This document shows positions 13,633 to 18,337 of a stretch of DNA of 18,337 bases, piece after piece (the first letter of the stretch is position 1; each line of letters opens with the position of its first letter). The notes under the pieces were generated by a model. The model searched no databases and was not told the DNA's origin. It saw only the letters and a list, made by a program, of their open reading frames with translations. Position numbers and translations under genes: made by a program. Source of the stretch: Candidatus Omnitrophota bacterium. GTDB taxonomy: Bacteria; Omnitrophota; Omnitrophia; Omnitrophales; Danuiimicrobiaceae. The stretch is taken from contig JACQQO010000084.1 in the NCBI GenBank assembly GCA_016206955.1, positions 1 through 18,337 of the forward strand, read 5' to 3'.

Positions 13633-14349
13633 ATGAAACGACTCGAGAAGGCAATTGGGTTTAAATTTAAGAGAAAAGAGCTTCTCCAATCGGCTTTAAA
13701 TCACCCTTCTTATCACAGCGAAGGGCAGACGATTCAAACGGTTGAAGACTTCCAGCGGCTTGAATTTCTAGGCGACTCCATTTTAAACTCTTTTATTGCC
13801 GGCAATTTGTACCACCTTTTTCCCAAAGCGAACGAAGGACTTCTCAGCCGTCTGCGTTCGATTCTCGTTTCAAGAAAGCTGTTGGCCCGCATTGCTCGAT
13901 CGATTCGGCTCAAAACCTATTTGCTTTTGGGAAAACGGAAACGGAACCGGCCCGAATTAAATCATGAGAAAATTCTGGCCGATACGCTGGAAGCGCTGAT
14001 CGCGGCGATTTATTTCGACCGTGGCGAAAAAAATGTCCGGCGGTTTTTGAGTAAATATTTCAAACCCTACTTTGATCAGAAAAAGCTGTTTCAACTGGAT
14101 CCCAATCCAAAAAGCGCGCTTCAGGAATATACTCAAAAAAAATATGGTTCTCTTCCCGTCTACCAAATTCAAATGACCAAAAACCAAAAATCATTTGTGG
14201 CCTCAGTCACGATTCGGGGAAATAAAAAAGCAAAAGGCATAGGAAGAACCAAACAGGAAGCGGAATCCCAAGCTGCCACTGCACTCCTCAAAAAACTGAA
14301 GATTAAGAAGAAGATTTCTTCTGAGAAAGGAAACTCTCCAGAAGGCTGA
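13633..14349 (+). CDS. rnc: Ribonuclease III
   Basis: RNase III cuts double-stranded RNA in rRNA maturation and mRNA turnover. The catalytic domain (about 1-150) carries the signature FQRLEFLGDSIL, with E44 and D48, and ADTLEALIAAIY, with D117 and E120, equivalent to the metal-binding acids of the E. coli enzyme. The first signature acid is Gln here (QRLEFLGD), as in many bacterial homologues. The dsRNA-binding domain spans about 157-224, ending in TKQEAESQAATALLKKL, followed by a lysine-rich tail. 238 residues is normal. It is the only plus-strand gene, diverges from the arg operon, and its last 47 bases overlap the convergent asmA-like gene. Confidence 0.95.
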   Translation: MKRLEKAIGFKFKRKELLQSALNHPSYHSEGQTIQTVEDFQRLEFLGDSILNSFIAGNLYHLFPKANEGLLSRLRSILVSRKLLARIARSIRLKTYLLLGKRKRNRPELNHEKILADTLEALIAAIYFDRGEKNVRRFLSKYFKPYFDQKKLFQLDPNPKSALQEYTQKKYGSLPVYQIQMTKNQKSFVASVTIRGNKKAKGIGRTKQEAESQAATALLKKLKIKKKISSEKGNSPEG

Positions 14350-16894
14350 ATCCGCTATTGATCAGCGCTTGCTGCGTGCTTTGAGATTGGTTTTGAGTAG
14401 CGCCGGGCTCCTGTGATGTGGTGCGAGGGGTAGGAATAAAACGCGAGGCGATTTTAGAAAATTGCTGCCGCACCAAACTTTCCAAAAAAACACCGATCAG
14501 CATCGGATCTTTCCTGAGAGATGGCTGTGTGAGTGAACCGGTAATCAAAACCGGAATAGGACCAAGACGCATATTCTCACCTAAACCTGGTACGATTCTC
14601 TTGCTCAATTGCGGAGCCAAAAAGATGGAGAGGCGAAAATTAAGATTTCCTTCAAAGCTCACTTCGCCTGCCCCCTCAATTTGAAAATCATCTGACAACA
14701 GGATCAGATTTTCGGTTTCAATTTTCTTATTCCCAACCTGGATATCCCCTCGAATATCATTAAATCGTGTTGTGCCCGATTTAAAACCTGCCAAAGGTGC
14801 CAATTCCGCAACGTCGCCCAAACTCCCCAAAATATCTAGCGTATGAAATTCGCCGTTCGTCACAGAAAGAGAGCCTTTCCCTTTCAAGCGCGCAAGCCAT
14901 TCGGAATCAATCGGCCCTTCGCTGGTCAAAGTAGCGGCTGCAAACAGATTGCCGTCCATGACTCGTTTTTGGCTTGCCGACTGCATTTTGGCGAGGCTTA
15001 ACCGGTCCAAGCCCAATTCGATGACCGAACCCGGAGTCTTATCCGAATAATCAAAAACGGCTTGAGATGAAATGGCTCCGCCAAAAACACGACCGCGCAA
15101 ATGAGGCACGACCATTCGCCCTTCGCTTAAAGCAACTTCAAAATCGAATGGGTTCAAAGATTCCTCCGGCGAAACGAAAGAATGAATCGAGTCCTCAATT
15201 TTCTTCCAATCCAACTTTTCTTCTTTGAGGGCAAGCGCCTCATCCACCTTGTGAAGTTGAGAAACAAAATCATGAATATTAACTTCGGGCGATTGGACTC
15301 TGATCAGCCAACGCGCATCGGGCTGCTTGAACATTTTTCCTTCAACGGCAAATTGAGAATTTCCAATCTCAAAACGGATATCCCTCAGTTCAGAATCCAA
15401 AGGCCCAAAATCGATGGAGCCGCTTAAGTTTTTAATTTCAGCTCCATTGCTGGCTCTGGCCTGAAGCCCATCAAGGCTGATATTGCTCATGAGCCGCAGT
15501 TCTTCAGGGCGATTGAAATTTCCTTTCAGACTCGTCAACACTTTGATTCCTCCCGAAAGATCAAATTCCCGCAAGAGAGGAAAATAGGGTTCCCAATGAT
15601 CGATCGTAAATTTATTGGTCAACAAAGTTATTTCCCCTTCGCCGGTCAAAAGGTCAAGCGCTACCACAGAACCTTTGAGGGAAGCCGGTTCGAACTCCAA
15701 AGAAAAATCGCCCCGAAGAACTCGGCCGCCTGCCAGTTTCATATCGGCTTCAAAGAAAAGTGGGACGCCGCTTGATTTGGAAAAATATTGCGAATAAGTG
15801 AGGGTGGTTTGTGTAAAATCAACTCGCGTATGAGTTAATAAAAGCGCGGGATCGCCTTTGGCAAAAAAATCAAGCTGGCTTTCGCCTGAAAAACCCAAAT
15901 TAACCGGCAGAGTTTCCTCAAAAGAAGTGAGGTATTGAGGAAGCACTTCGAGCTTTAAGCCCTTCGATTTAATAAAAAGCTCGTCAATGACCCTCCTAAA
16001 AAAATTGAACTTGCCTTCAATTTCAAACGGGCCGCCAAAAGGCGCCGTCAACGTGCTTTCCTTTACGACAACGGCGCCGCTTTCCAAATCGGCATGCGCT
16101 TGAAATTTGGCTTGGTAATTTGCAACTTTGCTCGAGTGAGCCTTGGGCGGAATTTGGTAAACTAAATTTTGAATGTTGGAGGTGCCTCTAAATTCCAAAT
16201 CCACATTCCCTTCCGATTTTGTGATTTGGCCAGAAAAAGAAAATGTACCGCTTTCAATCTGAACCGGGGACGCGGTATTCGACCAGGCTAAAAGGCGGGA
16301 AAGCTCAATCGGCCCAATCGACATTTGAATCTTCGAAGCGAAATCTTTGGGACGAAAACCTTTAAAATTGGTCTGAAAGGTTCCGCTCAAGGCCAAATTT
16401 TCAGAATCGCTTAAAAATTTTCCCCGCAATTTAAATCGGATCGGATGATTCGAACGAATTTGCCAAAGTTTTAAGGAAACATCCCGAAGCGAAACCGCTT
16501 TCAGGAATTCGCCGCGCTCGCTGCGTAACGTGTAATGAATATCTGCACCATTCAAAGCCATATGAGACAATTCCGATTTACCCAAAAGCAAAGCAAAAAG
16601 GGACGGCCGGAAAACGGCCTTCTCAGCCTTGATGAAAGGAATGTCGCCGGCTTCAACCGCCGGCTTTAATTCGAAATCCACAATGTGAAGCGCTGGCGTT
16701 GGAAAAAAAGAAATGCGGAACTGACCAAACGAAGGGGTATAACCGAGTTGATCTTTGACGGCTCGCGTCACTAATTGTTCCAAATACTCAGACCGTACCA
16801 AAAAAGGAATGGAAGAAAATAGCGCGATGATTAAAACAATAGCGACGCTTAAGAGAACAAGGAAAAGATTCTTCAATTTTCGATTGTTGATCAT
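14303..16894 (-). CDS. AsmA-like inner-membrane-anchored envelope protein
   Basis: A large protein with one N-terminal membrane anchor (KNLFLVLLSVAIVLIIALF, about residues 8-28) and a long periplasmic part rich in beta-strands. The AsmA family pattern is clear: an N-terminal segment with a short helix and FPTPALHIVDFEL, repeated strand-rich modules, and a C-terminal AsmA domain in roughly the last 220 residues (KGKGSLSVTNGEFHTLDILG, then a stretch on low-threshold sieve-like strands and VLITGSLTQPSLR). Such proteins are bridge-like lipid-transfer candidates or influence outer-membrane assembly; the exact role here is unknown. I use ATG 16894 (863 residues), which starts just before the anchor; ATG 16906 or TTG 16912 are possible. 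It follows the small lipoprotein by 30 bases. The Gln/Ser/Thr-rich tail overlaps rnc. Confidence 0.85.
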   Translation of the reverse strand: MINNRKLKNLFLVLLSVAIVLIIALFSSIPFLVRSEYLEQLVTRAVKDQLGYTPSFGQFRISFFPTPALHIVDFELKPAVEAGDIPFIKAEKAVFRPSLFALLLGKSELSHMALNGADIHYTLRSERGEFLKAVSLRDVSLKLWQIRSNHPIRFKLRGKFLSDSENLALSGTFQTNFKGFRPKDFASKIQMSIGPIELSRLLAWSNTASPVQIESGTFSFSGQITKSEGNVDLEFRGTSNIQNLVYQIPPKAHSSKVANYQAKFQAHADLESGAVVVKESTLTAPFGGPFEIEGKFNFFRRVIDELFIKSKGLKLEVLPQYLTSFEETLPVNLGFSGESQLDFFAKGDPALLLTHTRVDFTQTTLTYSQYFSKSSGVPLFFEADMKLAGGRVLRGDFSLEFEPASLKGSVVALDLLTGEGEITLLTNKFTIDHWEPYFPLLREFDLSGGIKVLTSLKGNFNRPEELRLMSNISLDGLQARASNGAEIKNLSGSIDFGPLDSELRDIRFEIGNSQFAVEGKMFKQPDARWLIRVQSPEVNIHDFVSQLHKVDEALALKEEKLDWKKIEDSIHSFVSPEESLNPFDFEVALSEGRMVVPHLRGRVFGGAISSQAVFDYSDKTPGSVIELGLDRLSLAKMQSASQKRVMDGNLFAAATLTSEGPIDSEWLARLKGKGSLSVTNGEFHTLDILGSLGDVAELAPLAGFKSGTTRFNDIRGDIQVGNKKIETENLILLSDDFQIEGAGEVSFEGNLNFRLSIFLAPQLSKRIVPGLGENMRLGPIPVLITGSLTQPSLRKDPMLIGVFLESLVRQQFSKIASRFIPTPRTTSQEPGATQNQSQSTQQALINSGFSLLESFLSQKKSSS

Positions 16895-16924
16895 TTGGGA
16901 ACCCATCCCCAAGATGGAGGGAAA

Positions 16925-17062
16925 TTAATACGAGCTCGAAGTCGAGTGCGTGCTTCCGATCGGGTTGTAATTATAGTCTTCGAGAAAGGCGGCGCAACCG
17001 AGCGACTGAGTCAAAAGAATTAAAATTACAAACCATCTGAAAAACGAAAACGACTTGGGCAT
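16925..17062 (-). CDS. Small lipoprotein (45 residues)
   Basis: ATG 17062 to TAA 16925-16927 encodes MPKSFSFFRWFVILILLTQS followed by LGCAAFLEDYNYN and a Ser/Thr-rich end. It has a basic N-terminus, a hydrophobic core and a lipobox with cysteine 23 (QSLGC), a standard signal peptidase II site. The mature lipoprotein would be only 23 residues. It begins 11 bases after the rpsI stop and ends 30 bases before the asmA-like start, so it is probably cotranscribed with both. Its ribosome site is weak (CTGCGG). No family is recognised. It is short enough for gene callers to miss. A chance frame is possible, but the intact signal-plus-lipobox design argues against that. Confidence 0.65.
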   Translation of the reverse strand: MPKSFSFFRWFVILILLTQSLGCAAFLEDYNYNPIGSTHSTSSSY

Positions 17063-17073
17063 CCGCAGAACAA

Positions 17074-17481
17074 TTATCGTTTGGTATACTGAAAACTTCG
17101 CCGCGCTTTCTTGCGCCCGTATTTCTTCCGTTCTTTCTCGCGCGGATCACGCGTGAGAAGCCCGCCCTTTCGTAAAATCGGGCGAAGGCTTTGATCAAAT
17201 TGAATCAACGCGCGTGAAATACCCAGACGCACGGCCTCGGCCTGTCCCGTTAAACCGCCGCCGTGAACTTCGGCTCTCACTCCAAAACGGTCCACCAATT
17301 TTGTGGCTTCGAAGGGTTGTTGAATAATCATTCGAAGTGTCTCGCGTGGAAAATAATTCTCAAGCTTTCTCGAATTCACCACAATTTCTTTGCCGCCGTC
17401 TTCAAGCCAAATGCGTGCGACGGACTCTTTCCGCTTCCCGGTGGCGTAATACAAATTGGTTTTGACGGCAGTATCTACCAT
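17074..17481 (-). CDS. rpsI: 30S ribosomal protein S9 (uS9)
   Basis: uS9 sits in the head of the small subunit, and its C-terminal tail reaches the P-site tRNA. Visible are YYATGKRKESVARIW near the N-terminus, the signature GGGLTGQAEAVRLGISRAL (74-92), and the basic tail RKKARRSFQYTKR, whose final Lys-Arg contacts the tRNA anticodon loop. 135 residues is normal. It starts five bases after the rplM stop, the usual rplM-rpsI pair. No strong Shine-Dalgarno is seen, consistent with coupled translation. Confidence 0.97.
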   Translation of the reverse strand: MVDTAVKTNLYYATGKRKESVARIWLEDGGKEIVVNSRKLENYFPRETLRMIIQQPFEATKLVDRFGVRAEVHGGGLTGQAEAVRLGISRALIQFDQSLRPILRKGGLLTRDPREKERKKYGRKKARRSFQYTKR

Positions 17482-17486
17482 AGATT

Positions 17487-17915
17487 TTAAATTTTAAGGG
17501 GCTCCGGCTTTTGGGCGCTTTGGCGGTGTTCTGCGCCGGCATAAACCCGAAGGCGTTTGAGCATTTTCTCAGCCAGCCGATTTTTGGGAAGCATTCTGCG
17601 GACCGCCTCGGTAATAATCATTTCTGGTTTTTCAGCCTGAACTTCCTCAAACGTCTGAACATGCCTGCCGCCGGGATAACCGGTGTAATGTTGATAAATT
17701 TTTTCCTTTGCCTTCCGGCCGGTCACTCGAATGCCTTTGGCATTGATCACAATCACCTGATCTCCGCACTCCAGATGAGGGGTATAAAAGGGTTCGTCCT
17801 TACCCATTAAAATGGTGGCCACACGCACGGCAAGCCGGCCCAGAATCTGGCCTTGGGCATCAATGAGGAAACACTTCCGCTCAATTTTGTTTGCTTCGGG
17901 GATATAGGTCTTCAT
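17487..17915 (-). CDS. rplM: 50S ribosomal protein L13 (uL13)
   Basis: uL13 is an early-assembly protein of the large subunit. The sequence shows the conserved GQILGRLAVRVATIL, VINAKGIRVTGRKAKEK, YQHYTGYPGG (74-83) and the signature AVRRMLPKNRLAEKML. 142 residues is typical. The ATG lies only about six bases from the start point predicted from its promoter and has no Shine-Dalgarno, so the mRNA may be almost leaderless. It heads a unit rplM-rpsI-lipoprotein-asmA-like. Confidence 0.97.
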   Translation of the reverse strand: MKTYIPEANKIERKCFLIDAQGQILGRLAVRVATILMGKDEPFYTPHLECGDQVIVINAKGIRVTGRKAKEKIYQHYTGYPGGRHVQTFEEVQAEKPEMIITEAVRRMLPKNRLAEKMLKRLRVYAGAEHRQSAQKPEPLKI

Positions 17916-17927
17916 AAAAGAGGCGTG

Positions 17928-17956
17928 AGTATAACAGAAGCTCTCTTTCCTGTCAA
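17928..17956 (-). promoter_or_regulatory. Promoter of rplM-rpsI
   Basis: TTGACA (17956-17951), a 17-base spacer and TATACT (17933-17928). It lies in the 44 bases between the truA stop and rplM. The predicted start near 17921 leaves a leader of only about six bases. Confidence 0.8.
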
Positions 17957-17959
17957 AAC

Positions 17960-18337
17960 CTAATAAACAACCCTTTTAAGCGTAAGGCCTTGCGATGGCG
18001 CGGTAGGTCCGGCGAGCTCGCGGTTTTTGGATTGAAGGATTTTTTTAAAGTTAGACATGCGGATTTTACCCGAGCCAACTAAAATTAAGGTTCCCACCAT
18101 ATTTCGAACCATTTTGTAGAGAAATCCATTCCCTTCAATGGTGAAACGGATGATCTTTCCCTCTCGTTTCACTTCCAATTGATGAACGGTCCGAACAGCG
18201 CTCTTTCGCCTTCCCCCGCTCGCTTCAAAAGTCCGAAAATCATGCCTCCCAACAAATGTCCGGGCAGCTCGCTTCATTTTGCTTAAATTGAGTGGATGAG
18301 GAAAATAAAAGGAATGGAAGCGTTCCAGCGGCGAACG
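17960..18337 (-). CDS. truA: tRNA pseudouridine(38-40) synthase, C-terminal part (5' end beyond window)
   Basis: TruA makes pseudouridine at positions 38-40 of the tRNA anticodon arm. The frame is open to the window edge; 125 residues of the C-terminal half are present. Family marks are GRHDFRTFEA (substrate-side segment), RTVHQLEVKREG, the conserved core IEGNGFLYKMVRNMVGTL, and the ending AGPTAPSQGLTLKRVVY. The catalytic aspartate lies in the missing N-terminal half. Nothing suggests truncation in the genome. It is followed directly by the rplM promoter. Confidence 0.93.
   Translation of the reverse strand, partial: RSPLERFHSFYFPHPLNLSKMKRAARTFVGRHDFRTFEASGGRRKSAVRTVHQLEVKREGKIIRFTIEGNGFLYKMVRNMVGTLILVGSGKIRMSNFKKILQSKNRELAGPTAPSQGLTLKRVVY

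Noticed and set aside
1..18337. CRISPR arrays, tRNA or rRNA genes, transposases, phage or defence genes.
   Set aside because: None seen; the repeats present are isolated palindromes, not regularly spaced arrays, and every long frame is a housekeeping or envelope gene.

Overview
The window looks like chromosomal DNA from an uncultured Gram-negative bacterium. The Gram-negative call rests on a long AsmA-like envelope protein, an exported protein whose C-terminal half reads like an outer-membrane beta-barrel, a small lipoprotein with a lipobox, and a meso-diaminopimelate pathway. Moderate GC, the order truA-rplM-rpsI-(envelope gene)-arg cluster-dap cluster, and intergenic hairpins of the GGGGACACTTTACTTAATT type suggest a candidate phylum such as Omnitrophota, or a relative of Nitrospirota or the deltaproteobacterial groups. 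This placement is inference only.

Layout, reading right to left because nearly everything is on the minus strand. 17960-18337 is the 3' end of truA. A TTGACA-17-TATACT promoter then drives rplM, rpsI, a previously easy-to-miss 45-residue lipoprotein and an 863-residue AsmA-like protein (14303-17915). rnc (RNase III, 13633-14349) is the only plus-strand gene; its 3' end overlaps the asmA-like gene tail to tail by 47 bp. Between rnc and argC lies a divergent control region with a perfect TTGACA-17-TATAAT promoter and a terminator-like hairpin in the leader. From there argC-argJ-argB-argD-argF-argG-argH and then lysA-dapF-dapA-dapB run as one tightly packed series (1472-13450). A truncated exported protein gene fills 1-1387.

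The arg genes encode a complete N-acetyl route from N-acetylglutamate to arginine, and the ArgJ acetyltransferase makes the acetyl cycle possible. The dap genes supply lysine and meso-diaminopimelate. asd, lysC and the enzymes between tetrahydrodipicolinate and LL-diaminopimelate are not in the window; ArgD could supply a transamination, as it does in E. coli.

The most unusual content is small. Two related palindromic elements of 106 and 127 bp sit exactly at the argD/argF and argF/argG junctions in opposite orientations. They keep three hairpins through paired base changes, and they provide the only strong Shine-Dalgarno sequences for argF and argG, while pairing those sequences into the closing stem. 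Each copy is also open end to end as a short reading frame that starts with Met-Ile-Pro, ends with KEVVG and overlaps the next start codon as ATGA. Two copies of another inverted repeat flank the lysA-dap block; one encodes the C-terminus and stop of ArgH. A third type of palindrome is inserted in frame in dapF. ArgJ carries nine extra residues directly before its predicted autocleavage site.
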